From JBOGXF01 sp050694275 (GTDB lineage: Bacteria; Actinomycetota; CADDZG01; WHSQ01), in NCBI GenBank assembly GCA_050694275.1, contig JBOGXF010000074.1:1-25425 (forward strand): DNA of 25,425 nt, given 5' to 3'. The translations under genes and the position numbers were made by a program. Of the stretch, positions 1 to 7,172 are shown one piece after another; within the stretch, counting starts at the first letter, position 1, and every line of letters starts with the position of its first letter. Under the pieces are notes generated by a model that worked only from the letters and a program-made list of their open reading frames with translations, ran no database searches and had not been told where the DNA came from.

Positions 1-119
1 TGCTGACCGAGGATGCTCTCGACGGCATCGCCCGCAGCCTCAACGACCGGCCTCGCAAACGGCTTGGATTCATGAAACCATCGGAACGGCTCGCCGAGCT
101 CCTTGCGATGACCGCTTGA
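1..119 (+). CDS. IS30-family transposase, C-terminal end (partial)
   Basis: The frame is open from the window edge (codons in phase with base 3) to a TGA at 117-119 and gives 38 residues. They contain LNDRPRKRLGF followed by a P-S-E-R-L-A-E-L stretch, the typical end of the DDE catalytic domain of IS30-like transposases. The rest of the gene and the left end of the element lie outside the window, so intactness cannot be judged. Just downstream, CCCCC-AATA-GGGG-TCTTT (about 140-156) may be a weak hairpin terminator or part of the element's end. No matching inverted repeat is available to define the boundary. The neighbouring toxin-antitoxin-like pair makes this end of the window a likely mobile or recently rearranged segment. 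Confidence 0.75.
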   Translation, partial: LTEDALDGIARSLNDRPRKRLGFMKPSERLAELLAMTA

Positions 120-249
120 ATCCGCCAGGTCATCGGGGCCCCCAATAGGGGTCTTTAGGTGTGAAGACTAGGCACTCTTACGTATTTCTTGCGTTTTCCG
201 GCATTAGGTAACTAGTCATCTATGAGGGGCTTAGGCGGTCGCCGCCGGT

Positions 250-765
250 CTAGCCTGCTGCTGATCTCGGTCGCCCCGGGCGGCGTTCCCATTCGGCCAC
301 GAATCGGCGAATGGTGGGTTCGAGCCAGACCGGTCCGGAGGCAAGCCCGGCAAACGGTTTGGGGAAATGAGCTGCGCGTGCTAATTCGGACGCTCGCTGA
401 CGGGATACATCGAGGATTTGTGCGAGCTCGCTGACGCCGATGATGTTTGGAAATGTGGGCTCGTCCAACTCCTGCTCAAACTGCTCCCATTCCGTGGCTT
501 CGATTTTGATGAAGGGCCAGTTGGGAAGCCCTGCCTTGTCTGCATACGTCGTGACTGCGTTGATCGCTTCCGAAACAACCGCCTCAGGAGGGGAGACTTC
601 AAGGGCAAGACGCACTGTGTAACGGTTGGGCCCGAAAGAAACGGCTGCACCGAATTCGCCGAGCAAGTCCGTCAGCTCCGATACTTTCTCGTGGGTGGTC
701 TCGTCCTCGCGATCCAAGATCGGCTCATCGCCGGCTCTGGTCACTGCCACGCTCCACATATCCAT
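250..765 (-). CDS. HTH-domain protein, probable antitoxin/regulator partner of the HicA-like toxin
   Basis: This 171-residue protein starts at the ATG at 765, with a purine-rich GGGGATAGAGAG stretch upstream. The first ~100 residues form an unrecognised alpha/beta domain. Residues ~108-165 are a helix-turn-helix of the MerR/AlpA-excisionase kind: VSELAQILDVSRQRASELA, then a P-K-P segment, then the wing-like GPVWLEPTIRRFVAEW. It lies 16 nt behind the HicA-like gene on the same strand, so the two are almost certainly co-transcribed. In hicAB-type modules the second gene is the DNA-binding, toxin-neutralising partner, and I infer that role here. The protein has no obvious HicB RNase-H-like signature, so the N-terminal domain may be a different neutralising fold. 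Base composition is less GC-rich than most of the window, which fits transfer. The toxin pairing is inference; the HTH is clear. Confidence 0.6.
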   Translation of the reverse strand: MDMWSVAVTRAGDEPILDREDETTHEKVSELTDLLGEFGAAVSFGPNRYTVRLALEVSPPEAVVSEAINAVTTYADKAGLPNWPFIKIEATEWEQFEQELDEPTFPNIIGVSELAQILDVSRQRASELARAAHFPKPFAGLASGPVWLEPTIRRFVAEWERRPGRPRSAAG

Positions 766-781
766 CTGCTCTCTATCCCCT

Positions 782-1000
782 CTACTTCCTGCCCGGCGGC
801 CAAGGCCACATGAGTCCTTGCCGCTTCATCTCCGCAAGGTGGTTCTTGATCGCCCTGTGGTCCGACGGCGTCCCGTGGACCGCCACCGGGTCTTTCGCAG
901 GGTCCGGAGGGATGAGCAGCTCGCCCTTCTTCGTGGGCTTGCCGCGCCATCCTTGCTCCAGAGCCGCCTTGCGGATCTCGCTCCAGTCCTTACTCGGCAT
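782..1000 (-). CDS. HicA-like mRNA interferase toxin candidate
   Basis: This small basic protein has 72 residues from the ATG at 1000. A longer open frame upstream has low-complexity, non-protein-like content and was not used. The sequence runs WSEIRKAALEQGWR, a short strand-forming stretch, then VHGTPSDHRAIKNHLAEMKRQGL. This matches the size and layout of HicA toxins (dsRBD-like fold: helix, strands, then a histidine-containing segment leading into the last helix). The usual G-S-H catalytic triplet is not present in standard form; H42 and H48 are candidate catalytic histidines. An AAGGA lies 11 nt before the start. A TTGACA-like box at 1022-1027 (minus) has its best-spaced -10 overlapping the start codon, so I do not call it. 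The gene is followed 16 nt later by the HTH gene. Confidence 0.5.
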   Translation of the reverse strand: MPSKDWSEIRKAALEQGWRGKPTKKGELLIPPDPAKDPVAVHGTPSDHRAIKNHLAEMKRQGLMWPWPPGRK

Positions 1001-1168
1001 TGTCCAGCTTATCCTTGAATGTGTCAAGGAAAAGGTGCCGGGTCCTGCAACAGCGCCTGCGCCGGGCGCGGATCGCCCGGGCTGAGATGCGGGCGGTACG
1101 CACCACGGTCCTGTCCACGAGGAAAAGTTATGGAAAGGGTAGGACACTTTGCGTCAGAGACATCCTCA

Positions 1169-1741
1169 CTACACCAGGCCGAGGGTCGTGGCCGCAACGA
1201 CTGATCCGAGAGCCACGGCGTTGATCGCGCGCGGCCAGGGCGTGGTCGTCGCGTCATCGAGGCCATCGATCGCGTTGGCTCGCTGCGAGATCGCCACCGA
1301 CAGGCCCCGGGCGAGGCCGAAGGGAGCGCACAGAGCCGCTCCCACGAGGGGATCTCCCGAGACGACCGCGCCGACGGCGACCGCGACGTAGGTCCCGAAG
1401 CTGAGATAGGTGAGGAACCCGACTCCGAGGCCGAACCCATAGAGGAGCGCGGCCACCGGCGGATCGAAGAACGTGCGCCACCACTCCGGGACCTGGCGGT
1501 GGAGGTTGGGGAGGGGAATCGGGAGCCCGAGCGCCTCGCGGGCCGCGTAGAGGCCGGCGACGGCCGCCAGAGCGATGAGACCGGGGGCTCCCCACGGCGC
1601 CCCGAGCACCGCCCCGGCCCCCCCGAGGAGAAGTCCGATCGCCGCGGCCGACACTGTCGTCCCGAGTGCGTGCAGCGCGACCGAGGCCCAGTAGCGGCGG
1701 GTGCGGCCCCCGTGCACGGCGGGGGTGATGGTCTCGACCAT
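1169..1741 (-). CDS. Integral membrane protein of unknown function (about 5-6 helices)
   Basis: This 190-residue, very hydrophobic protein starts at the ATG at 1741. Candidate membrane helices lie at about residues 20-45, 50-70, 93-115, 116-134, 135-150 and 170-190. The stretch FGLGVGFLTYLSFGTYVAVAV resembles helix patterns of DsbD/CcdA-like or sulfoxide-export-type membrane proteins, but no cysteine pair is present, so I assign no redox role. It starts 9 nt after the stop of a 24-residue hydrophobic peptide gene and is probably translated from the same message. The ribosome site is weak, which fits dependence on the upstream peptide. Function is unknown. Confidence 0.6.
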   Translation of the reverse strand: MVETITPAVHGGRTRRYWASVALHALGTTVSAAAIGLLLGGAGAVLGAPWGAPGLIALAAVAGLYAAREALGLPIPLPNLHRQVPEWWRTFFDPPVAALLYGFGLGVGFLTYLSFGTYVAVAVGAVVSGDPLVGAALCAPFGLARGLSVAISQRANAIDGLDDATTTPWPRAINAVALGSVVAATTLGLV

Positions 1742-1750
1742 CGACAGGCC

Positions 1751-1825
1751 TCAGGGGCCGAACAGGGTCGACAGCCCCGCGACGACCGACGCGACGATCA
1801 GTACCCCGATCAGTGCCCCATCCAT
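1751..1825 (-). CDS. 24-residue single-helix membrane peptide, leaderless
   Basis: The ORF MDGALIGVLIVASVVAGLST plus LFGP runs from the ATG at 1825 to a TGA at 1751. It is one hydrophobic helix. Evidence that it is real: the start codon lies exactly at the expected transcription start, 6 nt after a TAGCGT -10-like box (minus strand, 1837-1832), and the stop is 9 nt before the start of the co-directional membrane protein gene. The same TAGCGTCG-N4-ATG arrangement recurs before the Uma2 gene and before mauE. It may act as a small subunit, like KdpF in the Kdp ATPase, or only as a translational leader for the downstream gene. Too short for family recognition. Confidence 0.4.
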   Translation of the reverse strand: MDGALIGVLIVASVVAGLSTLFGP

Positions 1826-1837
1826 CGCCCGACGCTA
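1825..1837 (-). promoter_or_regulatory. Candidate leaderless promoter, -10 TAGCGT
   Basis: On the minus strand GTAGCGTCG is followed by 4 nt and then the ATG at 1825. TAGCGT fits the TANNNT actinobacterial -10 consensus at the spacing that places +1 on the A of the start codon. No recognisable -35 is seen, as is usual for such promoters. It would drive the 24-residue peptide and the 190-residue membrane protein. Confidence 0.4.
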
Positions 1838-1990
1838 CCTCGCTCATCTCCCGTCGAGCGTGCAAAGCCGGAGGAGCGTGGCCGATGGTTTGCCCTGAAG
1901 AGCCTGCCAGAAGGAGCGGGGCGAAAAAATGGGGCCTGCGCCACCGAGTCCATCTCACCCAAGCGGCAAGAGGTCGTCGTAGGCCCTCTG

Positions 1991-2003
1991 TAGCGTCGAG
2001 CCA
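1991..2003 (+). promoter_or_regulatory. Candidate promoter, -10 TAGCGT, for the Uma2-family gene
   Basis: TAGCGTCG at 1991-1998 is followed by 4 nt and ATG at 2003. This ATG does not open a plausible gene, but it marks the probable transcription start. A start there gives a 23-nt leader containing the strong AGGAGGT site (2014-2020) before the GTG at 2026. The box is the same octamer, with the same offset to ATG, as at 1837-1830 (minus) and 8317-8324. Confidence 0.4.
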
Positions 2004-2025
2004 TGACGCTCTCAGGAGGTGAGAC

Positions 2026-2643
2026 GTGGCGACGCAACCCGACGCCCCAACGGTCGAGGTCTACGACGAAATCGCGGGGACACCCAAGGAACCGGTGGTG
2101 GGGCTCACCTACGACGATCTCGTTCGCATGTTCCCCGAGGACGACAATGTCCGGCGCGAGCTTATCGGCGGCGAGCTGATCGCGGCCCCGCTCCCCTCGA
2201 CCCGCCATCAGGAGATCGTCGGCGAGATTTTCGCGGTCCTCCGCGCCCACGCCAAGGAAACCGGAGGCAAGGCGTTCGTTGCCCCCACCGGCGTGCTCCT
2301 TGCCACCGACACCATGGTCGAGCCCGACGTCCTGTTCGTGCGGGCCGAGCGTGCGGATCAGATAGAGGATCCCTTCGTGCGCGGTGCCCCCGACCTCGTC
2401 GTCGAGGTGTCCTCGCCCTCGACTCGGCGCCTCGACACGGTGCGCAAGCGGGAGCTGTACCAGCGCTTCGGCGTCCCCGAGTACTTGTACGTCGACCTCG
2501 ACTCCGAGCGAGTCGAGATCTATCGCCTCGTGGGCGACCGCTACCAGAAACCGATCATCGTCGTGCGCGGCGAGGTCGTCGAGTCGGAGATCCTGCCCGG
2601 CTTCTCGGTGGAGGTCGCCTACCTCTTCGGCCCCGCCGACTAG
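2026..2643 (+). CDS. Uma2-family (DUF820) PD-(D/E)XK nuclease-like protein
   Basis: This 205-residue protein starts at GTG 2026, fixed by a perfect AGGAGGT 5 nt upstream. After a short N-terminal tail it shows the Uma2/DUF820 order: RRELIGGELIAAPLPSTRHQ, then VEPDVLFV, then APDLVVEVSSPSTRRLDTVRKRELYQ (given here in pieces), then GVPEYLYVDLD. The E in ELIGGEL, the D in EPDVL and the E in VEVSSPS match the family's restriction-endonuclease-fold core. The lysine of a classical D/E-X-K is replaced by S, as in many members of this family. Such proteins are multiplied in cyanobacteria, Chloroflexi and some actinobacteria; their substrate is unknown. The gene stands alone with its own promoter-like box, next to mobile DNA. 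Family assignment is firm, nuclease activity is not shown. Confidence 0.85.
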   Translation: MATQPDAPTVEVYDEIAGTPKEPVVGLTYDDLVRMFPEDDNVRRELIGGELIAAPLPSTRHQEIVGEIFAVLRAHAKETGGKAFVAPTGVLLATDTMVEPDVLFVRAERADQIEDPFVRGAPDLVVEVSSPSTRRLDTVRKRELYQRFGVPEYLYVDLDSERVEIYRLVGDRYQKPIIVVRGEVVESEILPGFSVEVAYLFGPAD

Positions 2644-2816
2644 GCACGGCCTGCGTCCGACTTACTCTACCCAGGCGCTCGAAAAATGGGCCGACTGGCG
2701 AATTGATGGTTGGACTCCGGCCTTCCCGACACATCCCGGGGGCCCCATCCCCCTGGCGCTACCTTGCCGGAACCGCGAAGCTTGTCCCAGGTCCCCCTGG
2801 GAAAGGAGGTCGCTCG

Positions 2817-2963
2817 GTGGCAACCACCGAGGAGGAGGTCCTCGGGCGGACCGGCGAAGTCGAGGCGATCGTCGGCTTCGTCGATCGGCTCCCCACCGAG
2901 GGCGGCAGCCTCGTGATCGCGGGGGAGGCCGGCATCGGCAAGACCACGCGTCAGCGTCGATAG
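2817..2963 (+). pseudogene. Truncated ATPase-type transcriptional regulator (LuxR/MalT-like N-terminus)
   Basis: A textbook start (AAAGGAGGT at 2802-2810, then GTG at 2817) opens a 48-codon frame. It reads MATTEEEVLGRTGEVEAIVG (M for the GTG), then FVDRLPTEGGSLVIAGEAGIGKTT, then RQRR and a stop. G-R-x-x-E at the N-terminus plus the Walker A motif GEAGIGKTT is the start of the large STAND/AAA ATPase regulators that end in a LuxR HTH, usually ~900 residues long. The frame leaves the family right after the Walker A threonines and terminates inside the last codons of the convergent hydrolase gene (13-nt overlap). The break is therefore at about 2945-2952. Intact ribosome site and codon use suggest a recent rearrangement, or a misassembled join. 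Confidence 0.65.
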
Positions 2964-3640
2964 GTGATCGTCAGGTCGCCCACCCTGTCGATATGTCCCT
3001 CCAGGTAATCGCCGGGTTCGACGCGACCGACACCTTTCGGGGTTCCGGTCATGATCAGGTCGCCCGGTTGCAGCTCGACCAACGTGCTCAGGTAGGCGAT
3101 CGTCTCCGGCACCTTCCAGATCTGCTGCGAGAGGTCCCCCTCTTGGCGAGGTTCGCCGTTGATGCGCAGGCGTATCGTGCCCTCGCTGGGATGGCCGATA
3201 GTCGACGCTGGTCGGATGGGGCTCACTGGAGCGGAGCGGTCGAAGCCCTTGGCCATGTCCCAGGGCCGGCCGGCCTTCTTCGCCTGTGCCTGAAGATCAC
3301 GACGCGTCATGTCCAGACCCACGGCATACCCGAACACGTGCGAGAGAGCGTCGTCAGAGGCGATGCCTTCCCCGCCGCGTTCGAGCGCGACCACCAGTTC
3401 GATCTCGTGATGCAGTTCTTCCGTCGCGGACGGGAACGGCAGTGTGCTTCCGGTCGGCACGACCGCGCTCGCGGGCTTCGTGAAAAAGAACGGCGGCTCC
3501 CGGTCGGGATCGTGTCCCATCTCGACGGCGTGCTCGGCATAGTTGCGACCGACGCAGAACACTCGACAGACCGGGAAAACCACGTCCATGTCCTCAACGG
3601 GCACCGTGGTGGTAGTGGGCGGGGGAATCACGTAGCTCAT
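2951..3640 (-). CDS. Fumarylacetoacetate hydrolase family protein, fumarylpyruvate-hydrolase-like
   Basis: This 229-residue protein starts at ATG 3640, with GAGGAG 7 nt upstream. The frame is open further upstream but only as antisense-like filler. Key features: VFCVGRNYAEHAVEMG at ~27-42, EPPFFFTKPASAV at 48-60, metal-binding E79 and E81 in H-H-E-I-E, D110 in GLDMTRRDLQ, and LQPGDLIMTGTPKGVG near the end. This order and the short length match the single-domain FAH branch that includes fumarylpyruvate hydrolase (gentisate pathway, NagK/YcgM type), which cleaves a C-C bond between two keto groups with Mg2+ or Mn2+. It is the last gene of the ABC transporter operon, 11 nt after the second permease. 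I infer that the imported compound is degraded through a fumarylpyruvate-like intermediate; oxaloacetate decarboxylase-type activity is an alternative within the family. Confidence 0.85.
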   Translation of the reverse strand: MSYVIPPPTTTTVPVEDMDVVFPVCRVFCVGRNYAEHAVEMGHDPDREPPFFFTKPASAVVPTGSTLPFPSATEELHHEIELVVALERGGEGIASDDALSHVFGYAVGLDMTRRDLQAQAKKAGRPWDMAKGFDRSAPVSPIRPASTIGHPSEGTIRLRINGEPRQEGDLSQQIWKVPETIAYLSTLVELQPGDLIMTGTPKGVGRVEPGDYLEGHIDRVGDLTITYRR

Positions 3641-3651
3641 TGGAGAGCTCC

Positions 3652-4404
3652 TCAACGGCTTGTCGCGTAGTAGGCGACCTTGCGTTCGAAGTACGCGACC
3701 GCTTCCGAGGCAATGAAGGCGAACCCGAACAAGATGATGAGGAGCGCCCAGAACTCCGGCATGAGGAAGCTTCGTGAGTAGAGCTCGAAGAGGTATCCCA
3801 CACCTACGACCGCGATGAGCAGCTGTCCGATGATGACGCCCTTCAGCCCGCGGATGAGCCCGAGGCGGATCCCGGCCAAGAGCTCGGGAAGGGCAGCCAA
3901 GAAGACGATCTTGGTGAGGAGCGCCCTGTTCGAGGCGCCGAAGGAGCGACCCATCTCGATCAGCGATGGGTCGACGCGCTCGACGCCGACCTGCGTGTCC
4001 AGCGCGATTACCCATACCGAGAACAGGAACACGGTGACGATCATGGTCGGCAGGCCGAAGCCCAGAAGTGCCATGAGCGCGGGCACGACCGCCGTCAGCG
4101 GTGAGCTCTCGAAGATGTTCACCCACATCCCCATCAGATTGCCGATCGCTGGGATGCGTCCCATCAAGACACCGACGCCGATGCCCGCGACCAGCGCCAG
4201 CCCCATGCCGATGGCGAAGGCCTGAAACGTGATCCTCGCTGCCTCGGCGAAATCCGCCGAGGGGATCACCACGAACAGCGCCTTGACCACGTCGGTAAAC
4301 GGTGGGATGAGCGAGATCAGTTCCAGCCGACCGATTATCTCCCAGAGGGCGCACCAGACCACCAGCGAGAAGGCCATCGGAAGGCGATAACCACGGAGTG
4401 TCAC
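3652..4404 (-). CDS. ABC transporter permease, NitT/TauT (SsuC/TauC) type
   Basis: This 250-residue inner-membrane protein starts at GTG 4404, with GGGAG 4 nt upstream and 10 nt after the ATPase stop. Six helices are visible: an N-terminal one (FSLVVWCALWEIIGRL), then the binding-protein-dependent permease core. The EAA-type cytoplasmic loop reads EMGRSFGASNRALLTKIVFL followed by A-A-L-P-E-L-L-A-G-I-R, and contacts the ATPase. It is a second permease, clearly different from the one at 5230-6015, so the transporter is probably a heterodimer. Translation is probably coupled to the ATPase upstream. Confidence 0.88.
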   Translation of the reverse strand: MTLRGYRLPMAFSLVVWCALWEIIGRLELISLIPPFTDVVKALFVVIPSADFAEAARITFQAFAIGMGLALVAGIGVGVLMGRIPAIGNLMGMWVNIFESSPLTAVVPALMALLGFGLPTMIVTVFLFSVWVIALDTQVGVERVDPSLIEMGRSFGASNRALLTKIVFLAALPELLAGIRLGLIRGLKGVIIGQLLIAVVGVGYLFELYSRSFLMPEFWALLIILFGFAFIASEAVAYFERKVAYYATSR

Positions 4405-4414
4405 GGTGCTCCCT

Positions 4415-5233
4415 TCACTCCTCGAGGTAGTTTCGAAGCTCGACCCAGATGCTCTCGACGCAGTCGAGATAGGCGGAGCTGCGTCTGATGCTCTGCGAGT
4501 CGCCGGTGCGATCAATGCCGGGTCGCACGACGTTGGACACGTGGGCGGGTCCACGCGTGAGGATGACGATCTGGTCGGACACGTAGACCGCTTCCTCGAT
4601 GGAGTGGGTGACGAATACCACGCTCTTCTTCTCCTCGCTGAGCAGACGCAGGAGATCCTCCTGGAACTTGCGACGTATCTGTTCGTCTACCGACGCGAAG
4701 GGCTCGTCCATCAGCAGGATGTCGGCGTCCACCGCCATCGCTCGCGCGAGGCCGACACGCTGGCGCATCCCGCCCGAGAGCTGGTGCGGATAGGCGTCCT
4801 CAAAGCCCGTCAGGTTCATTTTCGCGATGTACTCACGGGCAGTCGCCTCGCGCTCCTTCCTCCCGACCCCCCGCAGCTCCAGCCCGAATGCGACGTTACG
4901 CAGCACGGTCGCCCACGGCATGAGCGCGAACTCCTGGAAGACGAATGCACGCTCCGGGCCCGGTCCGCGCACCTGGCTGCCGTCGACCATCACCTCTCCC
5001 GACGTCGCTTCCACCAGTCCGGCGATGATCTTGAGCGCGGTGGTCTTACCGCAACCGCTCGGACCGATGATGCTCGTCAGCTCCCCCTTTGGCATGTCGA
5101 AGCTGACGTCTTCCAACGCGCGAATGCCACCCGGGTAGACCTTTGTCAGGTTCGTCACGCGCACCGCGGGTTCTCGACTGGACCTCGTTGTTTCCCGGCC
5201 GCCGTCCGAGTTCGTGCGGCGGGTATCGCTCAT
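4415..5233 (-). CDS. ABC transporter ATPase, NitT/TauT (SsuB/TauB) type
   Basis: This 272-residue ATPase starts at ATG 5233, whose ATGA overlaps the stop of the preceding permease, so the two are translationally coupled. All nucleotide-binding motifs are intact: Walker A GPSGCGKT (57-64), Q-loop Q100 in FVFQEFALMPW, signature LSGGMRQR (152-159), Walker B ILLMDE (172-177), D-loop in FASVD, and switch histidine H210 in VTHS. The FQEFALMPW segment and THSIEEAVYVSD are typical of the nitrate/sulfonate/taurine importer ATPases. The first ~22 residues are a polar tail. It energises the two permeases encoded on both sides of it. Confidence 0.93.
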   Translation of the reverse strand: MSDTRRTNSDGGRETTRSSREPAVRVTNLTKVYPGGIRALEDVSFDMPKGELTSIIGPSGCGKTTALKIIAGLVEATSGEVMVDGSQVRGPGPERAFVFQEFALMPWATVLRNVAFGLELRGVGRKEREATAREYIAKMNLTGFEDAYPHQLSGGMRQRVGLARAMAVDADILLMDEPFASVDEQIRRKFQEDLLRLLSEEKKSVVFVTHSIEEAVYVSDQIVILTRGPAHVSNVVRPGIDRTGDSQSIRRSSAYLDCVESIWVELRNYLEE

Positions 5234-6015
5234 CCCGGCCTCATCTCGGGGCGGAAGATGCGGTACTCAAGTCGTTGGAGCAGAGCCAGGCTCACGCTGG
5301 CGAACAGAATGATCGAGAAGATGGCCGCGAACATGAAGGCGTAGTCTGCGCCTGCACGATAGAAGGTGATCAGATCGCCCACTCCGGTCGGCGTGATCAG
5401 CAGCTCCGCCAGCACTGCGCCGGTGAAGCCCTGCGCGAGGCCGAGCCGCAGCCCCGCGAAGATGAGCCCACTCGCGGCGGGAAGCACGATCTTCCAGATC
5501 CGCTGCCAACGTCTGGCGAGGAAGGCATCGCCCATTTCCAGCAACGACTTCGGCGTGTTGGTGATCCCCCGGTAGCAGTTCAGAACGATGACCGGCGCGC
5601 TGAGCAACACGACCGCGAAGACCTTGGCGGCGAAGCCGATGCCGTAGATGAAGGTAATCAGAGGGACGATCGCAGCGGACGGGGACGCCTGGAGCACGAT
5701 GAACAGCGGTAGCCCGAGCCACTCGGCCCTCGGGGAGAGGCCCATGACGAGCCCGGCCACGATGCCACCCAACCCTGTGAGCAGGACGCCCACGAGGAGT
5801 GGCCCGATCGTCTCGGCGTACGCCGATGCGAACGTACCGTCGGCGAGCATCTCGACAAAGGCCGACATCGTGTCGGTGAATGTCGGGAACGCGATGCTCA
5901 CCGGTATGGTGCCCGCCCACTCCCACAGGGCAAACACGAGCAAGATCGACATGCCCCTGAAGAGCCACCAGGACGCTCGGATGCGGCCGGGCCGGCTCTG
6001 GGTGCGCACGGCCAC
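5230..6015 (-). CDS. ABC transporter permease, NitT/TauT type
   Basis: This 261-residue inner-membrane protein starts at GTG 6015, 3 nt after the binding-protein stop. An N-terminal basic stretch is followed by a first helix (MSILLVFALWEWAG) and then the permease core with the EAA loop LLEMGDAFLARRWQRIWKIV plus L-P-A-A-S-G-L-I-F-A-G-L-R-L-G. LRLGLAQGFTGAVLAELL is the family's conserved late helix. Its stop overlaps the ATPase start by 4 nt. With the gene at 3652-4404 it should form the membrane channel of the importer. Confidence 0.88.
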   Translation of the reverse strand: MAVRTQSRPGRIRASWWLFRGMSILLVFALWEWAGTIPVSIAFPTFTDTMSAFVEMLADGTFASAYAETIGPLLVGVLLTGLGGIVAGLVMGLSPRAEWLGLPLFIVLQASPSAAIVPLITFIYGIGFAAKVFAVVLLSAPVIVLNCYRGITNTPKSLLEMGDAFLARRWQRIWKIVLPAASGLIFAGLRLGLAQGFTGAVLAELLITPTGVGDLITFYRAGADYAFMFAAIFSIILFASVSLALLQRLEYRIFRPEMRPG

Positions 6016-6018
6016 GCC

Positions 6019-7026
6019 TTAGCTGTTTCCCGTCTCCACGCTCTGCAAGGCCTCGTCGGCGGGCTCGAGGAACCAGAAGTCCTCGACCTCGAGGGAATCG
6101 GGGTCACCTTCGAGCTGACCGGCAAGGCTGTAGAACTCGAAGTCTTCCTCCGCGGCCTCGCGTCCCCCGCAGTCCTGTGTGAACAGCCCTTCCTCGCTGG
6201 CTTGCTCGTAGTAGGGCATGAGCTCTTCCTCCAGCTCAGCCGGGATGTCGGGGAGGAGGCCAAGCCGTTCACGCTCCTCGGCGACGAACGAGGGATCTTC
6301 AACGATCGAGCGCCACACGGTCAGCACTTCTTCGAGCAGGATCTGGACGCTCTGCGCGTTCTCCTGGAGCCATTCGACGTTGCCGAACATCGTCTCGTCG
6401 CTGGCGCCGACCTCGGGAGCCGGGAGCACGTGAAATCGGCCCGGATCCTCGCCCATGACGAAGTTCTTGTTGGGGATGTCGAGGATGGTGGCCTTGACGT
6501 TTCCGCGGAGGAGCGCCGTAGCTCGCACTTCAGAACCGGGTACGTAGCTGATCTTGCCGAACTCGATGTCCTCGGTCTGTTCGATGAGCCTGGCCATCGC
6601 CTCGGTGGTGGAGCCACGCGAGTGGACCGTAAACGTCTCGCCGTCGAGCGCCTGCCAGTCGGGATACGCCGCCTTGTCGGCGACGGGGAAGAAGCGCGTG
6701 GTCTGCAGCTGGCAGATGATCCGTATGGGGGCCGCGGTACCCTCGATCAGGCTGTACGGGGCTCCGAGCCCGATATCGGACTGTCCGCTGACGACTGCCT
6801 GGTTGGCGAGGTCCTCGTCGGCCAGCTCGTTGAGCTCGACCTCGACACCCCGTTCACGCACCCGTTCGAGCGCAATGAACAAGGCGAGCGTCTCGATGGA
6901 CTCGATGTCGCCCAATGCGACTCGGATGGATCCCTGATCCTCTTGTCCCCCTCCCGCACCGTCATCGCCTCCACAAGCGGTCAGGAGAAGCCCAAGTGTT
7001 GCCAGGAGGGCGAAGAACCGTTTCAT
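6019..7026 (-). CDS. ABC transporter substrate-binding lipoprotein (NitT/TauT, NMT1-like)
   Basis: This 335-residue protein starts at ATG 7026, with AAAGGGTGA about 8 nt upstream. It has a lipoprotein signal: MKRFFALLATLGLLLTAC, with C18 in an LTAC lipobox, then a Gly/Asp/Gln-rich linker. The mature part starts IRVALGDIESIETLALFIAL, the alpha/beta entry of two-lobe binding proteins. Later segments (SDIGLGAPYSLIEG, FTVHSRGSTTEAMARLIEQ) match the NMT1/SsuA-type substrate pocket edge. It should be anchored outside the membrane and deliver substrate to the permease pair. First gene of a five-gene operon; the hydrolase at the end of the operon hints at an organic-acid ligand, but the residues seen do not define it. 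Confidence 0.85.
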   Translation of the reverse strand: MKRFFALLATLGLLLTACGGDDGAGGGQEDQGSIRVALGDIESIETLALFIALERVRERGVEVELNELADEDLANQAVVSGQSDIGLGAPYSLIEGTAAPIRIICQLQTTRFFPVADKAAYPDWQALDGETFTVHSRGSTTEAMARLIEQTEDIEFGKISYVPGSEVRATALLRGNVKATILDIPNKNFVMGEDPGRFHVLPAPEVGASDETMFGNVEWLQENAQSVQILLEEVLTVWRSIVEDPSFVAEERERLGLLPDIPAELEEELMPYYEQASEEGLFTQDCGGREAAEEDFEFYSLAGQLEGDPDSLEVEDFWFLEPADEALQSVETGNS

Positions 7027-7063
7027 CGCCGTCACCCTTTCGAGGTCGCCTTCGACGTCGTAG

Positions 7064-7071
7064 ATCGTATA
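7064..7071 (-). promoter_or_regulatory. Candidate -10 box TATACGAT for the ABC/hydrolase operon
   Basis: In the 146-nt gap before the binding-protein gene the minus strand carries TATACGAT, the best -10 match in the gap. Transcription would begin near 7057 and leave a leader of about 30 nt. No clear -35 is present at 16-18 nt spacing (ACGCAC or AGACGC), so an activator may be needed. Confidence 0.4.
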
Positions 7072-7172
7072 TCGGCGGCAACTCGAGTGCGTCTGGGATT
7101 TGACCCAAACGTGAGCGAGAGCGGTGGTACCGGTGCTCATCGATGCGACGCGCTCGAGCGGATGCGAGGGGG

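Noticed and set aside
300..330. GGTTCGAG-like tRNA T-loop motif
   Set aside because: It lies in the HTH coding sequence and no cloverleaf can be built around it.
999..1027. TTGACA-17-GACAAT promoter before the HicA-like gene
   Set aside because: The -10 would overlap the ATG at 1000, so transcription would begin inside the gene; kept only as a remark.
2951..4354. A 467-codon minus frame around the FAH hydrolase
   Set aside because: The first 238 codons overlap the permease in another phase and are filler; the ATG at 3640 has a good ribosome site and the domain starts there.
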